A stretch of DNA of 64,000 nt. Source: Prostheceraeus crozeri (lineage: Eukaryota > Platyhelminthes > Polycladida > Euryleptidae). The position numbers and the translations under genes were made by a program. The stretch spans positions 315,001 through 379,000 of the forward strand of contig CAJQUW010008655.1 of NCBI GenBank assembly GCA_907163375.1. The letters are read 5' to 3'. Numbering within the stretch: the first letter of the stretch is position 1; each line of letters begins with the position of its first letter. The notes under the pieces were generated by a model. The model was not told the DNA's origin. It saw only the letters and a list, made by a program, of their open reading frames with translations, and made no database searches. Positions 22,537-32,125 of this stretch are shown one piece after another.

Positions 22537-23335
22537 ATAGAGTAAGTATATTAGGTAGAGTGGTAGCTCCGCATTTATTAAATCCCCAATGTGTATACAC
22601 TTTCGATTTTATTAAATGAACTCAAAGGAGATACAGTAGGAATTGCTTTAAAATGTGAGATATACACATTTATGCAGCCTTGAAGAAATTGCAACGGAAT
22701 TGACTGATCATGATGGCATAAAGAGAAGAAAATGATATTATTTTGCAGATAGTCCGTGTATGACAGCCTTGGTGAGGTAATGTTTGTTAAATTGGCAACT
22801 CGATGACTTGCGCTATTGCTTTCCTGCTGAACTTCAAGAGAATTAAACGTGATCAGGCAACAACTGCCACTGGCATGGCCAAATCGCAGATTCAAAGACA
22901 ATGATTTCAATTAACTTTGAAAAATGCAAATGGGTCCACATCAATATTCAGATTCAAAAAATGAAACATGAATTAAAACTTGACATTTCAGCCAAGAAAG
23001 CTCGAATAATATCGCGACTTTTTCATGAAGACTTCCATTATAATACGGAGCATGAAATTCCCTTGATAATCAGCTTGATTTCTGCTTAGTTACGATGCTT
23101 ATTAGCAAATATTCATTCCTTTTGATATCCAACTTGTTTCATACTACTCATATAGGAGAGTCATCTCGGTAGTATATAAATTGGCAAATTTTGACTTTTT
23201 TCAAAAGTGCTCAAATAATTTTTTGGACAACGGGAAAGTAATCTCCGCAAGAAACTGAATCTATTGATATAAAAATTTTCTCTGTATACAAATACTTTTG
23301 TGAGTCGACACTCTACCTATATATCCCTACTCTAT
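22537..23335 (+). mobile_element. 0.8-kb TIR element, copy A
   Basis: A non-coding element with imperfect inverted ends (ATAGAGTAAGTATATTAGG on the left; right end, reversed, ATAGAGTAGGGATATATAGG). It is bracketed by a perfect 10-bp duplication, GGTTGCGCCC at 22527-22536 and 23336-23345. The interior matches copies at 23524-24289, 38556-39379, 39380-40601 and 51957-52792. Duplications of 9 to 10 bp suggest a Mutator-like (MULE) non-autonomous element, but no transposase is present to confirm that. Confidence 0.8.
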
Positions 23336-23345
23336 GGTTGCGCCC

Positions 23346-23513
23346 ATTATCAGGTTGCAAAGTCATGGATTCAATGATCTGGAAAGAGTTCTACATAGGA
23401 CTATACCAAGTCTAATCACTTTCATTAATGTTTTTGTCAATTATTTCTGCAATATACTGCAAATCAAAACTTATGCTCAATAAAGCGTAAAAGTGTTCCT
23501 AATCATTCCAACC
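23346..23513. other. Short spacer between two copies of the 0.8-kb element
   Basis: Unique-looking DNA separating copies A and B, which are in opposite orientation. Confidence 0.5.
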
Positions 23514-23523
23514 TGTTCCAACC

Positions 23524-24289
23524 ATAGAGTAGGGATATACAGGTAGAGTGTCGACTAAAAAAGTACCTGTATACAGTGAAAATTTTTAAATCAAAGGATT
23601 TGGTTTTTTGCGGAGATAACGTTCCCGTGGTCCAAAAAATTATTTGAGCAGTTTTAAAAAGTCAAAATTTTGCAAATTTATATAGCCTACTACCGCGTAT
23701 CGACATGACACCCCTATATGAGTAGCATGAAACAAGTTAAATATCGGAAGGAATGAATATTTGCTAATAAGCATCCTAACTAAGCGGACATTAAGCTAAT
23801 TATCGAGGAAATTTCATGAAACGCATTATAATGGAAGTCTTCTAAATTCATGTTTCATTTCTTTGATCTGAATAGTGATGTAACCCATTAACATCTTTCA
23901 AAGTTGATTGAAATCATTTGTCTTTGATTATGTGATTTTGCTATGCCAGTGGCAGGTTGCCTGTGATATGATCACGCTTAAGAAAATACTCTTGAGGTGG
24001 AGTATGAAAGTAATAGCAAGCCATCTAATTGCTAATTTAAGAAACAGTGCCTCTCCATGGCTGTCATGACACGGAGAATCTGCAAAATACCATCATTCCT
24101 TCTGCATTGCAATCATGATCACTCAATTCCGTGCCAATTTCTTCAAAACTGCAAAAATTTACATATCTCACATTTGGTAACAATTATCAACTATATCCCC
24201 AGGAGTTCATTTAATAAAATCGAAAGTGTTTACACATTGTGGACTTAATAAATGCGGAGTTACCACTCTACCTAATATACCTACTCTAT
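23524..24289 (-). mobile_element. 0.8-kb TIR element, copy B (inverted)
   Basis: Starts ATAGAGTAGGGATATACAGG and ends with the reverse complement of the left end. The flanks TGTTCCAACC (23514-23523) and GGTTCCAACC (24290-24299) agree at 9 of 10 positions. It lies head-to-head with copy A across about 190 bp. Confidence 0.8.
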
Positions 24290-24299
24290 GGTTCCAACC

Positions 24300-25620
24300 A
24301 CAACAAATTTAATTTTATCTTCGAAGTATGTGTTGCAATTCCACACTATGAAAGTGAAACTGTATGTTGGAGGAGCTGCTTTTCTCTCCATTCGTTGGTT
24401 GCAGGCTTTCCAATCCCTCGATTAGACGGTTGCAGGCATAGAAATTGATAACAAATGAAACCTATAGAACGGAAGTAAAGCTTCATGCAATATACAATAG
24501 TGCGACAAAGACCACACGTATTTCCACTTGGATACACTTGTCAACGGATGAATCATTGGGCTAGAATCAGTCACATGTGTGATTCTAAGCTTTTCATTGG
24601 TGGTTCATGCCCCAACTTTGTTCCCCCGACAATTTCCATTCTAGTCAACTTCAAATAAACAATCTATTTCAATGGCTGAAGGCGAACGACTTCCTCCACT
24701 CGTTGGGTTGGAGGCCTTCCACTCTCTCACATCATCGATGATAAAATATTCGGTGTTCTATTTCATCGACAACACTATCACTGACTCAATTTTGAAAGGA
24801 ATTTCTACACAGTGTGAGACATTGGGAGCTTCCTGTGGACGCCTTAGCCTATCCGCCATGCTTCTATACTGACTCAATTGAAATTTAATATCATGTGCAG
24901 AATCATTGTCAAAAATGATGATTTTACATGGGTATGATTGGCTGATATATCCTCAGTATAGAAAAGTGATGAAAAAACATGGCTCCGGGGTCTATTGGAT
25001 CTTCAGATCATTGAGGGTTGTATCATACATGCTGCGTCTACTTTTGAAGTCTGGTGACTGAAATGCATGCTCACTACAGTAATTACTTAAACTACTGATA
25101 CGTATAATGTTGTTGTACAAGGTGTTGTGAGTAATGTTTATGATTTTATGAATTACGTGGCTCCGGCAGAATGTGGCACAGCTATGCGTATGAAAAGGCA
25201 TTTAGTTTCAGTAGAAAAATGTAAATTCATGCAATATTGGAAAAAGATGCAGTTTCTATGGAAGAGAATAGTAAAAAGAAGCATTACTGAAAGTTGAGGA
25301 AAGGAATTGAATTCTTTCGTAATGCTTGTAACGATTAGAAAAGATTGAGAAACGCTGCTCTAGAGTGAAATATATATTTCATGCTTTTCTATCTGTTTCG
25401 TTTTCCAGATGATAGCAGACAAATGCTGACTGACATTGATGACATAAAATTATCAATTTGTTTATTTCTCTGACTACTCATAACCTTCAACAGCTTCACA
25501 TAGTTATAATCCTAAAGCCCATTAGTTACAGATGCTGCTGCTCAACACTTTCAGTAGAAGTGTTTTCAGTTTTTAGAAACTTGGAAGAAATTGGACCCTT
25601 TCACACATTTATAAAGAATT
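24300..25620. other. Intergenic with a weak internal duplication
   Basis: Two stretches (about 24366-24420 and 24690-24740) share words such as CTCCAYTCGTTGG, GGCYTTCCA and CTCTC, suggesting an old local duplication. A 66-codon frame at 24672-24872 spans the second one but has no recognisable domain. No gene is supported. Confidence 0.4.
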
Positions 25621-26138
25621 AATAGTGCAAAATGATGAATCCGAGGCCTTTCGTCCTTTCTATTCATGGGCATTACAAGGACTGGATCTTAGTGTGTAGC
25701 GACATGAGATGGCAAGCTGTAAAGAAAAGTCTTCACTCAGCTGACATTTGACATGACACAGATAGCTGACGCATGGTGGAAGTTAAATAAAATTATTGCT
25801 TGCTAGAACTTGAAGATAGCCTGGCCATACCCTGGTAACTTTGTCCTGCTCTATTTAGTTATTGTCTTCAAGTTCCCGCAAGCAATAGTTCTCTTTTGTC
25901 ATTTCCACTATTGTTCTCTCTAATGTGTCACCTATCTGTGTCATGTCAAATTTCAGCTAAGTGAAGACTGTTCTGTACAACTACCCATCTCATGTCTCTA
26001 CACATTGAGACCCAGTCCTTGTAATTTCCTTATAAATTGTATTTTATTATTGTATTGTAATTTCCCAGTCCTTATAATTTCCTTTCGGCCTTGTAAAGGC
26101 CGAAAGGCCTCGGGTTCATCATTCTATTTTGCGCTATT
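25621..26138. mobile_element. Fold-back (palindromic) MITE-like element
   Basis: The two halves are imperfect inverted copies around a centre near 25840. The outer ends are AATAGTGCAAAAT and its reverse complement (with C for T). Matching inner blocks include GATGAATCCGAGGCCTTTCG, the CTTCACT and CAGCTGACATTTGACATGACAC region, and the GCAAGCAATAG/ACTTGAAG region near the middle. The right arm carries an extra perfect hairpin (26081-26107, 12-bp stem, 3-base loop) and a small local duplication. No target duplication is obvious and it is non-coding. Confidence 0.7.
26081..26107. repeat. Perfect 12-bp stem hairpin
   Basis: CCTTTCGGCCTT is followed by GTA and its exact reverse complement. It lies in the right arm of the fold-back element. 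Confidence 0.8.
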
Positions 26139-27522
26139 TTTTTCTTTAGAAATCTTAGAAACTTTTCTGTTCTTACGACCGTAAGCAATGTTGGCAGTAA
26201 TTTAGATGAAAGTATGTATATTGCAAATGAATCTATATTGCCATTCACAGATATGCAGAAGGAATTGAATTGCCTATTTCGTATGGCTTCTAATTTCTTT
26301 ATTCCCAGTTTCAATTAATTGATTATTCTAATATAAATCAAGGAATAAATTGGAAATAAAATCGATCATTCTTGCTTGTACATCACCAACAGTACAGCAT
26401 TCATGAACTTGTTTGCGAACCACGGATGAATTGTTTTGGCTTTCAAAACATTCGATCGCTTTCAAGGATGTTCGTTTAATGGCAAATCGTAAATGAATCG
26501 TGCATTTGTGTCGTTTGGAGATGTAAACTATGTGTGATTATCCCAAATATGACATTTTTCTGGCTATCATACACAAACGGAATGTTGTCTACCTATTATG
26601 GGAAGTCTCTTGACATGTTTACACAAGTGAAGTGCAAGTTACGGGCTAAACATTCCTTAACTATAAGCTATTCGAGGATGCAACCTGATTGATGTACACT
26701 TTATTCCAAAGCAGCTTTGACAATTAATTATCCATAAACCGGATAAGGCCAATTTTTGCATTTCGTAATACTTAGTATTTCCCTTCAGCGAACGTAATCT
26801 TATTGACGATAAACAAATTGACTTAGTATGCCGCTGTCGTTGAATGCACTTAAAAGAATGTTTTTTAGAAACATTTCGTGTGGTCCCGTTAAAGAATTTG
26901 TCAAATGGCAATACATTCTGCATGCATTTGAAACTTCTTTATCATTTCTGCACAATCATTAATCTGACCATCTACAAAATGGCAACATTAAAGTCTTACA
27001 GCGTTTGATGGAAATAAATTTGAGATTTTTCAAAATCCATGATCAATCAATTCTTATAACATTTTCATTCGCATATTTAATCGACGCAGCTGACGGCGAA
27101 ATGACGGTCCGGTTGTTCGGTTTGCGGCTTCCCATGTGTGTTTGGGGCACAGAGATAAATTGCATTGCCGGCGTGTTTGGGTGTAGAGATTACCTCCTCA
27201 ACACTGATGGTTACGACTAGAACTAGGCTCGAGGGGCAAGAAGATCAATTTTCCATTGAACGCAATGCAAATACAAGTATGAATTCTGACGAGCCAGAAC
27301 ATTGACACCACATCAAACACGCATAGTCAGCAAATTTATATCGTGTTGAATCGAACGGTGTGAATAATATTTCCATTTGATGAATTCATCACGGAGAAAA
27401 AGTGAGTTAAAGATATATACTTTTCACTTGACAGGCCTGCCTGCAACCTGACCGTCGAGGTTCGTGGGTTATAGTCCGGCAGCCAGAACGAGTTTCTGCA
27501 TGGAACGAGGCCGAGAAGGAGA
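26139..27522. other. Intergenic, nothing recognised
   Basis: No gene or repeat recognised. The short frames are unconvincing. Confidence 0.45.
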
Positions 27523-27797
27523 CTTTTACAGAATGATGTACACTTTATGCCTGCTACGAAACGGTGCGTCTGCCGAGTTCTAGTGAGTCCCTCTTCCATG
27601 CCAAAACGTATGAATCTGGGCTTAGTACTTTTCATCTTAAACATAGAAAATTTCATTATAGCCAAAAACTGCAGTCTGCATCCCATTGGATTTGCATGTG
27701 TTTTCTTTGATCCTGTCTGACAAGAAGAGGGACTCACTAGAACTCGGCAGACGCACCGATTCGTAGTAGGCATAGGGTGTGCATCATTCTGTAAAAG
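27523..27797. mobile_element. Small inverted-repeat (MITE-like) element
   Basis: Arms 27523-27596 and 27724-27797 are inverted copies over about 74 bp with a handful of mismatches (starting CTTTTACAGAATGATG, with a shared core CGTCTGCCGAGTTCTAG). They surround a central spacer of about 127 bp. No target duplication is clear. A 155-codon minus-strand frame crossing it (27336-27803) is an artefact of the palindrome. Confidence 0.75.
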
Positions 27798-28940
27798 CCA
27801 CACAAGCCAAAGTGAGACGAATATCTAAGTCAATTTCCATGCCACCATTGCAAGCGAAGGATATGATTATGTCCACTCTATACTAACCTACACGCAAGTG
27901 AATCAATCTCTATGGTTTGGGGTCTTTGCTCCAGCGGTCGTTCTCAGATTGTCCAACGATTGTGCTCAGTTGTGACCAAATGGGTCCTCCTTGCAATGGC
28001 GGGCGCGATTCGATCTTCGAAAGATTCCGATATCGTGCAACTCAATGCACGATTAATCGAAAATCGGGCGATTCTGAATATTTATGGATTTCTCAAATTC
28101 AGTGATAAGAAGTTTGCAGTTAGTCTTACTGACATACACGTATATAAAGGAATTTCTATATTTTGAGTTTTACTATAAATTTGATGACTTGCGTTAAAAT
28201 TGAAGCTATCTGACACATAGCCTATTCAGACAATACAATTATTTCTACCCGATAAATTAATGCCACATTCAATTTGTACATGGTTGAGAGCACAGTTTTA
28301 CACATCAGAGCACTGAAAAATCGTTAAGAAGACATAAAAAGTTTTGAGAATCTACTATGAAGTACTTCTCTCCGATTGCATGTCACACCACTGATGAAAC
28401 CTTATCTTAGCACATGTCTACTGCTATCAATCCACCTTTTCTGTACTGTTATTATGCACCGATTAATTCAAACTTTCAGACTATTAGCAAATCTATGATA
28501 TTGCAATTCTAGCTGGGTTCATAGCGTGCATGAATGTAAATCAACATCAGTATTCTTATCAGTCATGTTTTCAGTTCATATGTCAGCTTTCAATTCGGAG
28601 ATATAATATCAAAGGGACCTCCTTACACTTGACAACACAACTGCATGACTCGAATAAATCGTGTACTACCAAATTGTTCAAACCTAGTACATAGAATGAG
28701 GCATTGTATTGTACTTGTAGCAAATCAGAGGTTGTCAAAGTGGCAGGTTGGGTTATCAAAGTAGCAGTTCTCGGGAAGTATTATGGAAGTCTTCTTTATT
28801 AAGTGACGATATTTTATGGAGCATTTTCACGCAATATTTCAAGATGCAGCACACCACAAAGATACTGTTCAAGTACCATGTTGACATGTATTAACCTGTG
28901 CTATGGTAATCCCATTGTTTTCAATCGGAGATTCTGAGCG
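27798..28940. other. Intergenic, nothing recognised
   Basis: Two overlapping short frames (27912-28166) have no recognisable domain. No RNA gene seen. Confidence 0.45.
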
Positions 28941-28964
28941 GGTATTTCTCCTAGGAGAAATACC
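28941..28964. repeat. 24-bp perfect palindrome
   Basis: GGTATTTCTCCT is followed at once by its reverse complement. The flanking words (ATTCTGAGCGG) resemble part of the neighbouring fold-back element at 29141-29156, so this may be a fragment of the same family. Confidence 0.75.
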
Positions 28965-29028
28965 TCATAGACATGTGGTTGGTTTGGTCATGGGTTTGGC
29001 ATAGTTTGGTCTGTGGTCGGTTAATACA

Positions 29029-29178
29029 TTATAATATTGCACAGATATCTGGAGAACACCCACCGACAGATTATTCTCATAGAAATATCTACTTGCTCCT
29101 CAGCTTCGCTTCGGAGCAATAGATATTTCAATTCGGATAATCTGAGTGGGTATTCTCCTGATATCAGCGCAATATTAT
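29029..29178. mobile_element. 150-bp fold-back element
   Basis: A near-complete palindrome. TATAATATTGC and CTGGAGAA with CCCAC on the left pair with their reverse complements on the right. The centre is a strong hairpin with 17-bp arms (GAAATATCTA, then TGCTCC) around a short loop near 29107. It lies 33 bp left of the Harbinger terminus. It is probably a tiny MITE, though a structured regulatory hairpin cannot be excluded. Confidence 0.7.
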
Positions 29179-29211
29179 ATACGTATCTAGGAGGTCAGCA
29201 AGGATGATTTA

Positions 29212-29228
29212 GGGTGGTATGCTGTGCT
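29212..29228 (+). repeat. Harbinger left terminal inverted repeat
   Basis: 17 bp identical to the reverse complement of 31994-32010. It is preceded by TTA. Confidence 0.9.
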
Positions 29229-29359
29229 CTTTGTTAACTCTAACAATCTATCAAGATGACTCTGCTAATTAAATTTCTTATGCACTGCTGACTGTCAGTT
29301 AACATATTGTTAAATGGCAATGTTAGTTAATTAACAATCAGATTTAACGATCTGTTAGC

Positions 29360-29376
29360 GGGTGATATGCTGTGCT
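29360..29376 (+). repeat. Internal copy of the Harbinger end
   Basis: Matches the 17-bp terminus at 16 positions (A for G at position 6), 148 bp inside the left end and in the same orientation. Confidence 0.75.
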
Positions 29377-29476
29377 GCCTGTTATTTTGATCAACTGTTA
29401 GAGAGTGGACGGAATATAATAGAAAAGATAATCGATGTCATTCGTTGATTAGCTCCTAATCGAAGAGATATTTTGC

Positions 29477-30550
29477 ATGTTTGCCAGTCGTCTAATAGCA
29501 CTGAGTGAGCTTGGATGAAGAAGTTGATGACATCTTGCTTCTGGAGGATGCGGTTGGACATCGAGCATACCGAACAAACATCGATCCATTGGAAAATTCA
29601 CAGATGAAGAATTTCTGCGGCGCTATCGCTTAACCAAATCTGACGTGTATGAGCTTGAAAACTTCCTTGATCTCAGCATGGTAACCGACGAATCGACGCA
29701 TCTACTAGGTTGCAACTTTGTATTGCATTGCGCTTCTATACATCTGGCAATCATCAAATGAGTGATGCTGATCTAGCAGGTGTCCACCACCGTGTCTCGT
29801 ATTATTTCCAAAGTGTCAGTGGCCATTGCTCGAATTCGCGGTGACATAATTTTCATGCCGGACAGCTCTGGTATCGAAGTGTATAAAGATCAATTTCTGA
29901 ATGTAGCAGGCATGCCATCCGTCATTGGGGCTGTTGATGGGACTCATACAAATTATTTCACCTGGAGGAAATGAAGCCGAGATCTTCAGAAACAGAAAAG
30001 GGTGTTTTCCATAAATGTTCAGTGTGTTTGTGATCCTATTGGAGCATTCACAGACATTGTTTGCAGATGGCCAGGTATACAGCACCCACGATTCGACAAT
30101 TTTCTCGACCAGCAGATTGTGCTACAAGATGGAACAGCGACTTTTGAATGGATTTTTGTTGGGGGATAATGGCTGCGCATGTAAGCGATATCTTCTCACT
30201 CCAATATTGAATCCTGTCGCACCAGCCGAAAGGCGTTTTAATGCAGCACACATGCGTACTCGATGCATTATCGAGCGCTCGTTTGGTCAATGGAAGCAAC
30301 GGTTTCGATGCTTGAAATACATGCACCTGAACTTGAAAAATGCACTGAACGCGATAGTTGCAACAGCTTGTCTTCACAACATCGCCAAAAAGAGATCAAT
30401 CCCGCTTCCTCAGATCGAGGGGAAGAGGATGTGGCTCCATCAGAACAGAGTGAAACTGAAATTCTATCCCCTATTTCCGAAAATGTGGGTGGCAATGCTA
30501 CGCGTCAACAAATTACTAGTTTGTACTTCTTGCTAAGCAATGTAGGCTAG
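29477..30550 (+). pseudogene. HARBI1-like Harbinger transposase, frameshifted
   Basis: Translation in successive frames gives the standard HARBI1 series: an N-terminal FLRRYRL-type block, LQLCIALRFYTSGNHQMSDADLAG, VSRIISKV, then IGAVDGTH with the first catalytic Asp. Next come GGNEAEIFRNRKG and CDPIGAFTDIVCRWPG, the second Asp in LLGDNGCAC, the Glu in IIERSFGQWK, and a C-terminal GNATRQ. All three catalytic acidic residues are still encoded, but by my reading about eight frame changes break the chain (for instance near 29600, 29690, 29790, 29958, 30003, 30083 and 30400). The start is placed at the ATG at 29477 because the family-like N-terminal residues follow it. The product would be a nuclear DDE transposase that works with the Myb-like protein encoded opposite. 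Confidence 0.85.
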
Positions 30551-31040
30551 GTCTCCGTAATGCACGCTGCTCTCATAGAACTAAGTGTTCACCCACTTTT
30601 GTCGAATATTTCGCTGGCATTTTGTTGATTTATCTGTTTGGCTACACACAAGCATGAGAACTGTGTTCAAGGAAATGCACACTGGGACCTGCGAGTTGTT
30701 ACCATACATGAAAATACAAAATATATGCGTGTTCTTGTGAATGTATTTTGCTTTTCATATTATCTAGCTAGATATTTTTCGCGTCTGCATTTGTCTGTAT
30801 TTGTGGGTCTAAGAACTCTGTGACTTACATTCTGCTAAAAAGTTTAAGAGAATTAGGATTACAATATCTAAATGTGCATGAAGCATAATCGTCCCTCTAA
30901 GCTTATTTCAAAATCATCCACAGGCTCCACTGTCTTAAAAACAATAGAAAAAAGACAAAGCAATTGAAATAGGGTGAATGTTTTATTAAACTTGACTCAT
31001 TGCTTCCAAGAGGCAGAACAATAAAAATAATGATGTTTGT

Positions 31041-31817
31041 CTAGTCACCGGTGTTCAATTTGTCCTTTAAAATTCTCTGCTTCAACAACGGATTCTCCTT
31101 TTGAATTTCATGGAGCTCTTCTGCCATCTCCATTTCGCGCTTGATCTTCTTCATTCTCATTTCGTGGTATTCTGAAGATTGCTCCTCATACATGTTGTAC
31201 ACTGCTCTTCTAACTGTAGGCCTGCATGACTTGCTTGGCACCTGCTTAGCATTCGACTTCGACGATGGTGTAGAAATGTTGTCGTTCTGGGCAGTCAATA
31301 GCCCCACGAAGGAAATATTTTCGATGTCATCGTTTTCTTGTCTCGCTTCTGTCTCGTTTTCTGAATGATTGTTCTACACGAGAGCATCACTGTCATATTC
31401 ATTGGTGATGGGATGAATTTGACAGGGGATTAACGATACGATGCGATCACTGTCAGCTGATAGGCTTTGAACCACAGGTCCACCACCAGTTTTAAAGGTC
31501 TCCTGACGATGTTCGGCACATTCGGTCTTGGCAGTTCGCTTCATATTGCTCCACAAAAGCTTGACCTGCTCCACTGTCCGCTTCTTCAATGGAAACTCAT
31601 TGTTTATTTTCCGAACTATCTCCAACCAAGCGTTGTGCCTTTCTTGAGGTGTAAATTTGTCGGATTTCTTGTTTTCGACCAGTGAATTGTATTTGGCCAC
31701 CAATTCTATCACGACAGTCTTCTCTTCATCACTGAAGTTTTCGGCACGCTGTCTCTTCTCTTTCTTCGTCGCATCCATATTGTCAATATCATCGGGTTTG
31801 TCTGAGCTGAATTGCAT
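31041..31817 (-). pseudogene. Harbinger Myb/SANT-like accessory protein with one in-frame stop
   Basis: The frame runs 258 codons from the ATG at 31817 (a second ATG lies at codon 14), with a single TAG at codon 148 (31374-31376). Residues about 25-113 form a Myb/SANT-like trihelix domain of the kind found in Harbinger elements, including the FSDEEKTVVIELV helix, WLEIVRKIN, LWSNMKRTAK and a KTGGGP signature. After the stop, the same frame continues with an acidic linker and a charged, probably coiled-coil C-terminus (MKKIKREMEMAEELHEIQKEN). In known Harbinger systems this protein brings the transposase into the nucleus and to the ends. Read-through or recent inactivation would both explain a single stop in an otherwise open frame. 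Confidence 0.85.
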
Positions 31818-31963
31818 CCATGAATATACTGAGATGCTTCTGGATATCTATGAATTGCTATGGATACACTCTAACCGACTGTTAAAATCGATTGTTAGCT
31901 GACAATGAGGCAAAGCATAAGAATCAATCTTAATCAACTCATGGTTTTAACAAGGTGTTTAGT

Positions 31964-31991
31964 AACAGCTTGTCAAAGTTGACAAGCTGTT
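31964..31991. repeat. Hairpin at Harbinger right subterminus
   Basis: AACAGCTTGTCAA is separated by AG from its exact reverse complement (13-bp stem). Confidence 0.75.
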
Positions 31992-31993
31992 AA

Positions 31994-32010
31994 AGCACAG
32001 CATACCACCC
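31994..32010 (-). repeat. Harbinger right terminal inverted repeat
   Basis: Exact reverse complement of the left end. It is followed by TTA. Confidence 0.9.
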
Positions 32011-32029
32011 TTAATTGTTCTTCTCGGAT

Positions 32030-32125
32030 AATACGTATTATATACTACTATTATACTATTATATTACTATTATACTATTATACGTATTATATAATACGTA
32101 GTATATACGTTATATATACTCGGAT
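32030..32125. repeat. AT-rich satellite-like repeat
   Basis: Alternating TATTATAC and ATACGTAT words, partly palindromic, directly right of the Harbinger insertion. Confidence 0.65.

Larger units (their letters stand above)
29212..32010. mobile_element. Full-length PIF/Harbinger DNA transposon
   Basis: The ends are exact 17-bp inverted repeats (GGGTGGTATGCTGTGCT) flanked on both sides by TTA (29209-29211 and 32011-32013), the 3-bp duplication typical of PIF/Harbinger. The 2799-bp interior holds the two genes expected of the superfamily, in convergent orientation: a HARBI1-like transposase (plus strand, decayed) and a Myb/SANT-like partner (minus strand, nearly intact). A 13-bp-stem hairpin sits just inside the right end (31964-31991). 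The intact boundaries suggest a fairly recent insertion, while the damaged transposase means this copy cannot move by itself. Confidence 0.92.

Noticed and set aside
24672-24872. 66-codon frame starting MAEGERLPPL
   Set aside because: Overlaps a weak duplicated segment and shows no domain. Not enough to call a gene.
27336-27803. 155-codon minus-strand frame
   Set aside because: It runs through both arms of a palindromic element, so the peptide is a by-product of the inverted repeat.
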